Shown here: piece after piece, positions 1 to 8,034 of the stretch
Position numbering within the stretch: position 1 is the first letter of the stretch
How the letters are laid out: every line of letters starts with the position of its first letter
DNA from: Sinanaerobacter chloroacetimidivorans
GTDB lineage: Bacteria; Bacillota; Clostridia; Peptostreptococcales; Anaerovoracaceae
NCBI RefSeq assembly: GCF_018128545.1
Contig: NZ_JAGSND010000018.1
Location: 1-63,332 of the forward strand
Length of the DNA stretch: 63,332 nt
Direction: 5' to 3'
Made by a program: the position numbers and the translations under genes
The notes under the pieces: generated by a model
Seen by the model: the letters and a program-made list of their open reading frames with translations, nothing else
What the model was told of the DNA's origin: nothing
Databases searched by the model: none

Positions 1-26
1 TACTAATAGGTCGAACGCTTGACCAA
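1..26 (+). rRNA. 23S rRNA, 3' end (partial)
   Basis: The window opens with the conserved 3' tail of bacterial 23S rRNA (TACTAATAGGTCGA, then CTTGACC). The rest of the gene lies upstream of the window. The exact 3' end is estimated. Confidence 0.85.
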
Positions 27-252
27 TGGTTTCAAGTAAGAATAGATATTTTGACATTGTTCGGTTTTGAGGGTACAACAACTATCTTGAAAATGAACCT
101 TCAAAAGTCGTAATTACGATTAAGCTTGCGCAGTATTTTTTCCTTAATGCAAGGCACGGCGAGCAAACGCGAGGCGCGCGTATATAGACATACGTAAGCG
201 AGCGTGAGCGAGTCGGTAACGTAGCAGTAAGTGAAAAAGACAAGCAAGGAGA
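27..252 (+). other. 23S-5S internal transcribed spacer
   Basis: This is the spacer between 23S and 5S rRNA. It starts with the AT-rich processing-stem type sequence common in clostridial operons (TTTTGAGGGTACAA). It then holds a GC-rich block at about 150-235 rich in GCGAG/GAGCG motifs, unlike the flanking DNA. No tRNA or open reading frame is visible. Confidence 0.6.
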
Positions 253-369
253 TCTGGTGACTATAGCAAGGAGGCTACACCTGTTCCCATCTCGAACACA
301 GTAGTTAAGCTCCTTTGCGCCGATGATACTTGGCGGGCAGCTGCCTGGGAAAGTAGGACGTCGCCGGTT
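253..369 (+). rRNA. 5S rRNA
   Basis: This is a complete 5S rRNA of about 117 nt. It has the conserved loop B/C segment ending in CCCATCTCGAACACAG, then AGTTAAGC, and the 3' half GCCTGGGAAAGTAGGACGTCGCC. The start TCTGGTGACTATAGC pairs with the 3' end as the closing helix. It follows the 23S gene in the same rRNA operon and has its own terminator. Confidence 0.93.
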
Positions 370-374
370 TTTCA

Positions 375-410
375 GAAAAAAGACATCCCGAATGGAATGT
401 CTTTTTTTCT
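375..410 (+). terminator. rRNA operon terminator
   Basis: A hairpin AAAGACATCC / GGAATGTCTTT is followed by a T run, directly after the 5S rRNA. Confidence 0.85.
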
Positions 411-434
411 ATGTATCAGAGACGAGTAGTGTCG

Positions 435-465
435 CAGGCAGCTATTAAATAGTATAGCCCGCCAA
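435..465 (+). repeat. Inverted partial copy of 5S rRNA
   Basis: CAGGCAGCT (435-443) and GCCCGCCAA (457-465) are the reverse complements of adjacent 5S segments 339-347 and 330-338. They are separated here by 13 AT-rich bases. This is an inverted and interrupted copy of the 5S 3' half. Confidence 0.7.
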
Positions 466-570
466 TCGGCAGGGCAGGTGCCTGTTTTACATGGCTTTAG
501 CCATAGCGCAAAACAGGACAGCGAAGCGAGAGAAACGAGCGTAGGAGTGGAGAACGGAGTTCGACACGTT

Positions 571-600
571 GCCTGGGAAAGTAGGACGTCGCCGGTTTTT
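571..600 (+). pseudogene. 5S rRNA 3'-end remnant
   Basis: Thirty bases are identical to the real 5S gene and its first terminator T residues (343-372). The upstream sequence is not 5S, so this is only the 3' end of a 5S gene. It has its own terminator just downstream. It may be the residue of a tandem duplication whose 5' part was replaced. Confidence 0.8.
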
Positions 601-601
601 T

Positions 602-634
602 AAAAGCACACTGCAAAGCCAGTGTGTTTTTTCA
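602..634 (+). terminator. Terminator after 5S remnant
   Basis: Stem GCACACTG / CAGTGTGT followed by T6, directly after the 5S 3' remnant. Confidence 0.8.
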
Positions 635-723
635 TATATTCTTTTATTGAAAAATTTAGAAATGACCATGGTCCAAGAAATAGTAGCAGCTAATTTGGAG
701 TAATAAAAGGAGTTCCGTAAAAG

Positions 724-2370
724 ATGAGACCATTATCTAATCCATTATTAAAGTTATTGTTGAAATTAAGAAGAAAGCCCTTCTTTTCAGTGTGTTGTAT
801 CGTTATGCTCATACTCATGACAGATATTGTAGTGTACAAGACAGGCGGCACTGAGTTTGCGTTTACCCATATCATGTATATTCCCATTATCGTTTCCGCA
901 TTTGTATTTGGTATGAGAGGCAGTTTACTGACATCAATAATAGCAGGCATAACACTGGGACCCGCTATGCCCATGAACACAGCCGGCGGGATCATGCAGG
1001 AGCCGAGAAGCTGGCTTTTAAGGACAGTTTTCTTTATTGTAATGGGCTTAGTAATCGCTTATTTATTTCAGCGAATTAAGACAGAGCATCAGAAATTAAT
1101 AAAGAAATCATATGAGCATTATTTAACAGGTTATCCGAATCTTAATAAGCTGAGGCTTGATTGCGATGAAATCATAAGTAAGGGAATCCCCTTTTCCTTA
1201 CTTGTATTTAAAATTACAAATCTGGATTATATTAACAAATATGTAGACTATATCGTTGAGGAAAAAATAGTATTCAACGTACTGGAAATCCTGACCAATC
1301 ATTTCGATAAAATAAATATTTATTGTATTGCAAAAAGCCAATTTGCTGTAATTATACGAGAATGCAGCATTGATAATGCCTGTTGTAAATCAAAAGAATT
1401 TTTACATAACTTTAGAGAGCCTGTTCTGATAGACGGTCTGCCCGTAGACCTTACTTTAAGAGGCGGAATTGTGAACCATCCACTGCACGGCACCGAAAGT
1501 GATGATTTGCTTAAGAAATTGTGGCGGTCTTTGGATCAGGAAAGAATAGATGAAGAAGATATTTCAATTTATGAGAATCGAACGGCACAAAAAAATAAAG
1601 AGAACTATGAGGTGATGATTTCACTTTATGATGCAATAAAAAATAATGAGTTTTCAATTGTTTATCAACCGAAAATCAACCTGAAAAGAAACGAGGTTAT
1701 TGGTTTGGAGGCATTATTGAGATGGAACAACGGTACCAGAGGGTATATAAATCCGGAAGAATTTATTCAATTAGCTGAATATACAGGGTATATAAATGAG
1801 ATAACAAAGTGGGTGGTTGAAAATGTCATAGATCAATTACTAGCTTGGAAAAGTGAAGATCTCATAACGAAAGTGGCCATCAATATTTCTTCTAAAGATT
1901 TAAAGGATGACTCTATTATAGATTATATAAAGGAGCAATTGGAATGTAAGAAGATTGAGCCTTCAGCACTTGAGTTCGAGTTGACGGAAAGAACAATTGT
2001 GGATAACGAAAATAAAGTCGGACATCTGCTGGGGGATTTAAGTAATTTAGGGCTAAAGATTTCACTGGATGATTTCGGGACAGGTCATAACTCCCTGATA
2101 CATCTTGTAAAATTACCTATCGATTATGTGAAGCTGGATAAGTTCTTTATTCATAACATTGAAGATATCAATAATAAACCGCTTATCGAAGGTGTCATCA
2201 AAACGGTACATACTCTTGGCATGGAAGTCATTGCAGAAGGTGTGGAAAATGAAGATCAGGTGAAAATCCTGAAGGCTATGGGCTGTGATAATATCCAGGG
2301 GTATTATTTCAGTAAACCGTTACAGCCTGATGCGATCAAAGAGTTTATTTCAGCATTTAAAAATATATAA
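724..2370 (+). CDS. Membrane-anchored EAL-domain c-di-GMP phosphodiesterase
   Basis: 548 residues. The first about 120 hold three hydrophobic segments (about 20-42, 48-70 and 98-118), then a GGDEF-like region without a GGDEF motif, then an EAL domain from about 300. Catalytic EAL signatures are intact: EALLRW near 327, ELTER near 419, DDFGTG near 449, KLD, and EGVEN. It should therefore hydrolyse c-di-GMP to pGpG at the membrane, with the degenerate GGDEF part acting in sensing or dimerisation (inference). An AAAGGAG sits 11 bases before the ATG. It is a single gene between the rRNA terminator and the eut regulators. The ligand of the membrane part is unknown. Confidence 0.9.
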   Translation: MRPLSNPLLKLLLKLRRKPFFSVCCIVMLILMTDIVVYKTGGTEFAFTHIMYIPIIVSAFVFGMRGSLLTSIIAGITLGPAMPMNTAGGIMQEPRSWLLRTVFFIVMGLVIAYLFQRIKTEHQKLIKKSYEHYLTGYPNLNKLRLDCDEIISKGIPFSLLVFKITNLDYINKYVDYIVEEKIVFNVLEILTNHFDKINIYCIAKSQFAVIIRECSIDNACCKSKEFLHNFREPVLIDGLPVDLTLRGGIVNHPLHGTESDDLLKKLWRSLDQERIDEEDISIYENRTAQKNKENYEVMISLYDAIKNNEFSIVYQPKINLKRNEVIGLEALLRWNNGTRGYINPEEFIQLAEYTGYINEITKWVVENVIDQLLAWKSEDLITKVAINISSKDLKDDSIIDYIKEQLECKKIEPSALEFELTERTIVDNENKVGHLLGDLSNLGLKISLDDFGTGHNSLIHLVKLPIDYVKLDKFFIHNIEDINNKPLIEGVIKTVHTLGMEVIAEGVENEDQVKILKAMGCDNIQGYYFSKPLQPDAIKEFISAFKNI

Positions 2371-2386
2371 TGAATGTAGACTCTGT

Positions 2387-2437
2387 AAATTCAAGAAAAT
2401 TCTCCCATAATTGACCAGAAATAAATTTCTTGAATTT
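2387..2437 (+). terminator. Inverted repeat after EAL gene, overlapping eutW promoter
   Basis: AAATTCAAGAAA (2387-2398) and TTTCTTGAATTT (2426-2437) are perfect 12-bp inverted arms. This may be a terminator for the EAL gene, but there is no clean T tract. The right arm overlaps the eutW -35, so it could also be an operator. Confidence 0.45.
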
Positions 2438-2458
2438 AAAAAATAAAAATAGTATATT
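2430..2458 (+). promoter_or_regulatory. eutW promoter (sigma-A type)
   Basis: TTGAAT (2430-2435), 17-bp spacer, TATATT (2453-2458). The expected transcription start falls at about 2464-2466, which is the eutW ATG itself. Confidence 0.6.
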
Positions 2459-2464
2459 TGGTTT

Positions 2465-3871
2465 ATGAAAGAAATCATGAAGGAACTGTGTAAAGATTAC
2501 ACAAATTTAAGCGAGGAGGATATCGCAATCCTGATTGAGTTTGGTGAGAAGATAGACGCTATGTCCATGCTCACGTCAAACGATATTTTTATTGACGCTC
2601 TTACTGCCAATGGAGAGGATTCCGTCGTATTAGCCTGGGCAAGGCCTGAAAAAAAATCCTTATACAATAAAAGTGTAGTGGGGGACCTTGCTTATCGAGA
2701 GAATGAGCCCGGTGTCTATAAAACCATGAAAACCGGGGAAATCTCCAGAGCCATACGAGGAGTCAGTCAGGAAGGAGTGCCTATTGCCCAGACTGTGGTT
2801 CCCATAAAAAACGGTGAGAGGATCATCGGGGTTCTCATCATGGAACGGGATATCACTTTAGAGATTGAACAGGAACAGAAAGTAAACGATCTGAAAGTGA
2901 CACTGGAGTTTCTGAAGAAATCTCTGATTGAGCTGAATATTGCAGAATCGTATTTCGCCGACTGGTTTAACAACGGAATCTTTGTGTTAAACCGGGAATG
3001 CAGAATCATCTATACCAATAAAGCAGCTCATGACCTCTACGTCAAGGGCGGAGCGCCGGAACCCATGGGCAACGATCTTTCCCGATTTCTGGGAAGCTTT
3101 CATGACCTGGATGAAATGCTGGAGGAAATCAGCAGTCCTACGGAAATCGGATACATGGACGAAGTATACAGTTTTCATATCCATCCCCTCGGATTACAGG
3201 ATGATTTGGAAGGAGCCGTAATCATTGTACAGGATATGACGGAACTTCGTATCAAAGAGCGGGAAATTCAGGGAAAAGATATCCTGATCAGAGAAATTCA
3301 TCATCGAGTCAAAAACAATCTCCAAAATATTGCTGCGATCCTGCAGCTTCAAATGCGGAGAACCAATTCAGAAGAGGCACGAAATGCCTTTACAGCCAGT
3401 ATCAACAGAATCATGTCCATAGCCATCGCGCACAATGTTTTCTCTAGACAAAATATCGACAAAATCGTTTTAAAAGATCTGTTAAGCTACATCTTAAATG
3501 CTACCCTGGAAAACTTTAAACTGGAAAATCAAAACATCATGACTGCAGTGGAAGGTCATAACATTGTAATTTCAAGTACCCAGGCAATTCCGGTATCTCT
3601 TATCGCCAATGAAGTCATCAGTAATTCTATGAAGCATGGAATAAAAAGTGATGAAGCGGGCGAAATTCGCATAAATATTAAAGAGAACAACGGAAAAGTT
3701 TGCATGGAATTTTACGACAGTGGAAAACATGAACTGCATTATGACATCAATGACGAAAACAAACTTGGATTGCAAATTGTGAAGGCGTTATCTCAGGAAC
3801 AATTAGGAGGATCATTTACTATCGGCAAGGAAAACGGTGAGACAAAGGCAGAGATTATTTTTGCGAAATAA
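2465..3871 (+). CDS. eutW: Ethanolamine-sensing histidine kinase EutW
   Basis: 468 residues with no membrane segments, so cytoplasmic. Residues 1-140 match the sensor domain of EutW/PdtaS-type kinases, followed by a PAS-like domain (about 160-260). The kinase core is of the HisKA_2/HWE-like type, with HHRVKNNLQN around His278, and an ATPase domain with NEVISNSMKHG near 382. In Enterococcus and Clostridium, EutW autophosphorylates in response to ethanolamine and passes phosphate to EutV, which is the next gene 18 bases downstream. No Shine-Dalgarno sequence precedes the first ATG, and the predicted transcription start lies on it, so the mRNA may be leaderless. An ATG at 2477 is the alternative start. 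Confidence 0.93.
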   Translation: MKEIMKELCKDYTNLSEEDIAILIEFGEKIDAMSMLTSNDIFIDALTANGEDSVVLAWARPEKKSLYNKSVVGDLAYRENEPGVYKTMKTGEISRAIRGVSQEGVPIAQTVVPIKNGERIIGVLIMERDITLEIEQEQKVNDLKVTLEFLKKSLIELNIAESYFADWFNNGIFVLNRECRIIYTNKAAHDLYVKGGAPEPMGNDLSRFLGSFHDLDEMLEEISSPTEIGYMDEVYSFHIHPLGLQDDLEGAVIIVQDMTELRIKEREIQGKDILIREIHHRVKNNLQNIAAILQLQMRRTNSEEARNAFTASINRIMSIAIAHNVFSRQNIDKIVLKDLLSYILNATLENFKLENQNIMTAVEGHNIVISSTQAIPVSLIANEVISNSMKHGIKSDEAGEIRINIKENNGKVCMEFYDSGKHELHYDINDENKLGLQIVKALSQEQLGGSFTIGKENGETKAEIIFAK

Positions 3872-3889
3872 CTTTTTGGAGGGAATTTC

Positions 3890-4477
3890 ATGGGCTATTT
3901 GTCGGTATTGCTGGCAGACGATGAAGCATTGACCAGACTTGACATGAGAGAGCATCTGACCAAAGAAGGACACATCGTATGTGCTGAGACAGGGAATGGA
4001 TTGGAAGTACTGGAATTGGCAAGAATGACCAATCCGAATATCGCATTGCTGGATATTAAAATGCCGGGGCTTGATGGAATTGATGTAGCAAACCAGCTGA
4101 AGGGGATGGGAATCCCTACGGTTCTGATTACTGCTTACCATCAAACCGGGCTGATCAATCGAGCGGAAAAGGTTGGTGTCTTCGGGTATTTGAATAAACC
4201 GATACGCCAGGAGGATATCATACCGGCTCTTCAAATCGCGTACGGCAGATGGAATGATATGCAGAATTTGTCTAAGAAAATTGAATCTTATAAAGAAAGG
4301 ATCGATAACCAGAAGAAACTGAGCATTGCGAAAGGGATTTACGCACTGGAGAACGGTATCAGCGAATATGAAGCGCATAAGGAAATTTTAAAAGAAGCTA
4401 TGTCAAGCAGAAAGCCCCTTTTAATGATCTGCGACCAGATTATTAAAAAAAACATTGCAAAACAATGCTGTAAGTGA
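3890..4477 (+). CDS. eutV: ANTAR-type response regulator EutV
   Basis: 195 residues. The receiver domain has D10/D11, a phospho-acceptor Asp near 54 in LLDIKMPG, and Lys near 103 in LNKP. It is followed by a coiled linker and a C-terminal ANTAR domain (about 125-185). ANTAR proteins bind mRNA rather than DNA: phosphorylated EutV dimers bind paired hairpins with A1/G4 hexaloops and block terminator formation in eut leaders. A matching motif over a terminator lies 30 bases past this gene (4510-4571). TTTTGGAGGGAATTTC provides a strong ribosome site. It is the partner of EutW. Confidence 0.94.
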   Translation: MGYLSVLLADDEALTRLDMREHLTKEGHIVCAETGNGLEVLELARMTNPNIALLDIKMPGLDGIDVANQLKGMGIPTVLITAYHQTGLINRAEKVGVFGYLNKPIRQEDIIPALQIAYGRWNDMQNLSKKIESYKERIDNQKKLSIAKGIYALENGISEYEAHKEILKEAMSSRKPLLMICDQIIKKNIAKQCCK

Positions 4478-4509
4478 TAGTATACAAACATAATACAGAC
4501 AAAGGAATA

Positions 4510-4523
4510 GAGCAATAGGGCTC
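4510..4523 (+). promoter_or_regulatory. EutV (ANTAR) RNA-binding hairpin
   Basis: The stem GAGC / GCTC closes the hexaloop AATAGG. The 13 nt at 4511-4523 match the published eut ANTAR consensus AGCAANGRRGCUY at every position but the central G, which is A here. The 3' arm shares GGGCTC with the terminator stem, so the two folds exclude each other. A second loop, AAAGGA (4501-4506), lies just upstream but without a convincing stem. Confidence 0.65.
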
Positions 4524-4571
4524 ACAAAACAAGATTTTTTTATAAAAGTCTTGTATTGTGAGCCCTTTTTT
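4518..4571 (+). terminator. Attenuator terminator in eut leader
   Basis: GGGCTCACAA (4518-4527) pairs with TTGTGAGCCC (approximately 4556-4565), with an inner ACAAGA / TCTTGT stem and a T6 tail. It lies between eutV and the ethanolamine permease and overlaps the EutV motif, which is the arrangement of eut antitermination. Confidence 0.85.
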
Positions 4572-4624
4572 CGTTGTTTTTTGCCTGTATGGATTTTTAT
4601 TTTTTTATGAAGGAGGAAAAAAAC

Positions 4625-6067
4625 ATGACAGAAAAATCTACGAACAATGAGAAGCTAGTGAGAACACTTAAACCGATTCATCTTTGGGCTTTGGCAGTAG
4701 GACTCGTCATTTCCGGGAACTTCTTCGGATGGAGCTATGGCTATGGAACAGGAGGTCCCCTCGGACTATTCCTTTCCTGTATCCCGGTTGTCATTTTTTA
4801 TGCTACTTTTATTTTCTGTTATTCTGAAATGGCTACCATGATTCCTCACGCCGGCGGGCCTTCTGCCTATGCAAGAAGAGCAATGGGACCGGCAGCAGGT
4901 TATTTTGCGGGAATCAGCTGTCTCATTGAATTTTTATTTGCACCTCCGGCTATTGCGCTTGCGGTAGGTTGGTACATACACAATCTGATACCGATCATAC
5001 CTGCTATCCCCGCTACCATTGTCGTTTTCGTAATCTTTGTATTTATTAACTTTTTAGGAATGCATACCTCTGCGGTATTTGAATTGATTGTAACCATCGT
5101 TGCATTGGTAGGTCTGTGCATTTTCTGGGCTGCAGCCGCGCCGCACTTCTCCATGGACAGTTTTTTACAGCCGCTGGCAGAAAACAATGGATTTGATGGC
5201 TTCCTGCAGTACATTCCAGGGGGCTGGACCGGGATTATGGCCTCTGTGCCTTTTGCCATCTGGTTTTATTTAGCCCTGGAAGGAGGAGCCATGGCAGCGG
5301 AAGAAATGGTAAATCCGCAGAAGGATATTCCGAAAGGATTCCTGACAGGTATGCTGACACTGTTCATCATGATGTGCTTTACCCTCTTCCTGACAGCCGG
5401 TATTGTAGATTACAACCAGGTTTCAGCCGTTGACTTCCCGCTTCCTGCAGCATTGGAGGCCGTATACGGCAAGGGAGCACTGACCATTATCGTAAACTTC
5501 CTTGGATTATTCGGTTTAATTGCTTCCCTTAACGGGATTATCGTAGGTTCTTCCAGACAGCTCTACGCCATGGCCAGAACCGGTTACCTGCCTAAGTTTA
5601 TCGCTGGCGTTAACGCAAAACGGCATACACCTACCGCCGCGTTGATCATCGCCGGCGTCATCGGAATTCTGGCAGCCACCACCGGTCTTACTTCCGTAGT
5701 AATCACCCTTTCCGTATTCGGATCTGTAGGACTGTACTTTATCTCCCTGATTTCTTTCTTTGTACTTCGTTCAAAAGAACCCAACCTCAACAGACCTTTC
5801 AAGGTGCCCGGAGGTATCCTGGTAGCTGCAATCAGTATGGCTATGTGTCTTTTCTGCCTCATCAGCCTCTTCGTGACTACGGTTTCCGTACCGCTGCCTG
5901 AATCCAGCATTGCTTATATGATCTTCGGAGCAATCAGCATCAATCCTCTGGTGGCAACGGTTACCATCTATGTGGTTGCCTATTTATGGTTCTTTATCGG
6001 CGGAAGAAAGAATATCAGGCCCTTTGACGAAGAATTCGATGTGCTTTCCGATCTGGACGCAGCTTAA
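4625..6067 (+). CDS. eat: Ethanolamine permease, APC superfamily
   Basis: 480 residues with about 12 transmembrane segments. It has the APC-family first helix region (LKPIHLWALAVGLVISG) and the ethanolamine-permease-like GGPSAYARRAMGP. It is predicted to import ethanolamine at the cytoplasmic membrane, in place of EutH, which is absent from this locus. The start at 4625 is chosen because AAGGAGG lies 8 bases upstream; the longer reading frame from 4574 overlaps the terminator. Being behind the EutV attenuator, it is the first gene of the controlled transcript. Confidence 0.88.
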   Translation: MTEKSTNNEKLVRTLKPIHLWALAVGLVISGNFFGWSYGYGTGGPLGLFLSCIPVVIFYATFIFCYSEMATMIPHAGGPSAYARRAMGPAAGYFAGISCLIEFLFAPPAIALAVGWYIHNLIPIIPAIPATIVVFVIFVFINFLGMHTSAVFELIVTIVALVGLCIFWAAAAPHFSMDSFLQPLAENNGFDGFLQYIPGGWTGIMASVPFAIWFYLALEGGAMAAEEMVNPQKDIPKGFLTGMLTLFIMMCFTLFLTAGIVDYNQVSAVDFPLPAALEAVYGKGALTIIVNFLGLFGLIASLNGIIVGSSRQLYAMARTGYLPKFIAGVNAKRHTPTAALIIAGVIGILAATTGLTSVVITLSVFGSVGLYFISLISFFVLRSKEPNLNRPFKVPGGILVAAISMAMCLFCLISLFVTTVSVPLPESSIAYMIFGAISINPLVATVTIYVVAYLWFFIGGRKNIRPFDEEFDVLSDLDAA

Positions 6068-6082
6068 AAATTCTTGGATTTT

Positions 6083-6114
6083 AAGGCTTGGCCGGATCAT
6101 CCGGCCAAACCTTT
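6083..6114 (+). terminator. Hairpin after permease gene
   Basis: AAGG-TTGGCCGGAT / ATCCGGCC-CCTT forms a strong stem but is followed only by TTCCTTAT. It is probably a partial terminator that lowers readthrough into the shell genes. Confidence 0.55.
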
Positions 6115-6162
6115 CCTTATCGTTGGAAAGCTGAAGTGACCGTATAAAAAAGAAACCCTATG

Positions 6163-6198
6163 GTTCTTAGGTGAAGAGGATTCTCTTCACCTAAGAAC
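6163..6198 (+). promoter_or_regulatory. Perfect 16-bp hairpin in eutM leader
   Basis: GTTCTTAGGTGAAGAG (6163-6178) and its exact reverse complement (6183-6198) enclose a GATT loop. No U tract follows, so it is more likely an mRNA-processing or 5'-stabilising hairpin than a terminator. It lies 38 bases before eutM. Confidence 0.6.
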
Positions 6199-6236
6199 GT
6201 AAATTTATCAGAAATTCTGAGAGGAGGAAAAAAATA

Positions 6237-6569
6237 ATGGCAATGAGAGATGAATTAATTGCATTAGGAATGGTTGAGACAAAAGGAGCGGTAGGAGCGA
6301 TTGAAGCGGCAGATGCCATGGTAAAAGCTGCAAATGTTACTCTCATCGGGAAAGTCAAAGTAGGAGGTGCCTTGGTCACCGTTATGGTAAGAGGTGACGT
6401 GGGTGCGGTAAAAGCAGCAGTGGATGCCGGAGCATCAGCAGCCGAAAGAGTCGGTGAACTGGTGAGCTGCCATGTCATTCCAAGACCCCATCAGGATCTT
6501 GAGCAGATACTGCCAAAATTGACGGTGGAAAAATCCGCAAAAGAACCAAAGGAAAAAGCAACGGTATAA
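6237..6569 (+). CDS. eutM: BMC-H shell protein EutM (first copy)
   Basis: 110 residues with one Pfam00936 BMC domain (ALGMVETKG near 10, [20 protein letters not shown] near 80). BMC-H proteins form hexamers that tile the facets of the microcompartment. A charged C-terminal tail of about 20 residues (rich in K/E) is absent from the second EutM at 12540. A very strong site, GAGAGGAGG, precedes the ATG; ATG at 6243 is the alternative start. First gene after the leader hairpin. Confidence 0.92.
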   Translation: MAMRDELIALGMVETKGAVGAIEAADAMVKAANVTLIGKVKVGGALVTVMVRGDVGAVKAAVDAGASAAERVGELVSCHVIPRPHQDLEQILPKLTVEKSAKEPKEKATV

Positions 6570-6603
6570 AGGAGATATTACAGGCAGACAGGAGGATCTT
6601 AAG

Positions 6604-8016
6604 GTGAAGAAAGAAAGCATATTGACAAGTGTAGGAATCGATATCGGAACCACAACTACAAAGTTAATCATATCCTATTTGACTTTGTCAAATGTAATGC
6701 CGGGAAGCAGAATTCCCCAAATTGAGATCAGCAATAAAAGCTTGTTTTATGCCTCTGAAACACGATTCACCCCATTTGTTGACAGACAAACCATTGATGA
6801 AGCAGCGGTCAAGGAGCTTATTCGCGAAGAATACAACAAAGCAGGAATTTCGCCGAAGGATATCGATACCGGAGCCATTATCATCACCGGAGAATCTGCC
6901 AAAAAAGAGAACGCGGAAAAGCTGGTACATGCTTTAGCCGAATTTTCCGGAGATTTTGTGGTGGCAACCGCAGGCCCGGAGTTGGAAAGCATTATCGCCG
7001 GAAAAGGATCCGGGGCCGAAGAGATATCCCGCAAGGAAAAATGTATCTGTGCGAATGTTGACATCGGTGGAGGAACAACCAATATTGCTTATTATAAAAA
7101 CGGCGAATGTATCGGAAATGCCTGTCTGGAAGTGGGCGGAAGATTGATCGAGGTGGATCTTGTCACCCATCAGGTGAAATATATGGCTCATGCGGCGGCT
7201 TTGATCGCAGAAACGCTTTCCTGCAAGGATTTACAGAAGGAGAGTCCCGACAATCAAAGAAAGCAGATAGACCGTATTTTAACACAGATGGTGCTGTCTG
7301 TGGACGAGGTGCTGTTCTCCAAGACTCCCTCTGAAATAACCCGAGCGCTCATCGTAAATGACGATTTGCCGGAGCTTCTGCCGGATAAAATAATCTTTTC
7401 CGGAGGAGTATCCAGATATATTTACCAGAAGCCCGTCAGTGACTGGTGGATTCATGGAGATGTGGGACCTTTGCTGGCAGAGGCTTACAAAAATGGAGGG
7501 GCTTATCATGCCTTTAAAGTAGTCAATGGGGCGGAAACCATTCATGCTACCGTTATGGGCGCTGGCATCCATACCGTTAATGTGTCCGGATCCACAGTTT
7601 CGGTAAAAAAGGATTGTCTTCCCATTCGGAATATTCCCATTGTAATGCCGGAGAGGAAGGATGGTCTGTACAATTGGGTGGACCCGGCCAAACGGTTCTT
7701 GGATTCTCTGCATACCTGCGTGGCATTAACGGTTCCAACACAGGAAAACCTTGATTTCTGGCATATCGATGCAATGACGGAATTGCTTGCCGGTCAGCTG
7801 ACACGGATCCCCAGCATTCCCAAAGTCATCATCATGGAACAGGATACTGCCAAGGTGATCGGTCAAGGGATCGTCAAAAGGCTGGGAAATATTGATTTGG
7901 TCTGTATCGATGGAATCAAAGCCTTTTCCGGTGACTATATCGATATCGGGAAAGCCTTGCATGATGCCGAAGCATTGCCGGTAGTAGTAAAGACTTTACT
8001 ATTCAAAAATAATTAA
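6604..8016 (+). CDS. eutA: Ethanolamine ammonia-lyase reactivase EutA
   Basis: 470 residues, GTG start after AGGAGG. EutA is an actin/Hsp70-fold ATPase that exchanges damaged cobalamin out of EutBC. The nucleotide-binding signatures are visible: GIDIGTTTTK near residue 10 and DIGGGTTNI near 150. It is placed directly before eutB, as in most eut operons. Its length is normal for the family. Confidence 0.95.
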   Translation: MKKESILTSVGIDIGTTTTKLIISYLTLSNVMPGSRIPQIEISNKSLFYASETRFTPFVDRQTIDEAAVKELIREEYNKAGISPKDIDTGAIIITGESAKKENAEKLVHALAEFSGDFVVATAGPELESIIAGKGSGAEEISRKEKCICANVDIGGGTTNIAYYKNGECIGNACLEVGGRLIEVDLVTHQVKYMAHAAALIAETLSCKDLQKESPDNQRKQIDRILTQMVLSVDEVLFSKTPSEITRALIVNDDLPELLPDKIIFSGGVSRYIYQKPVSDWWIHGDVGPLLAEAYKNGGAYHAFKVVNGAETIHATVMGAGIHTVNVSGSTVSVKKDCLPIRNIPIVMPERKDGLYNWVDPAKRFLDSLHTCVALTVPTQENLDFWHIDAMTELLAGQLTRIPSIPKVIIMEQDTAKVIGQGIVKRLGNIDLVCIDGIKAFSGDYIDIGKALHDAEALPVVVKTLLFKNN

Positions 8017-8034
8017 AAAGGGGGTGTCAGACAA

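Noticed and set aside
3812..4378. 188-codon minus-strand frame over eutV
   Set aside because: Antisense shadow of a clear receiver-ANTAR gene, no ribosome site and no family.
4574..4624. 17-residue N-terminal extension of the ethanolamine permease
   Set aside because: It would begin within the terminator tail; a strong AAGGAGG precedes the ATG at 4625.
6068..6236. Second EutV-type antiterminator ahead of eutM
   Set aside because: The 6163-6198 hairpin has a GATT loop, not an A1/G4 hexaloop, and no AGCAANGRRGCU match is seen.
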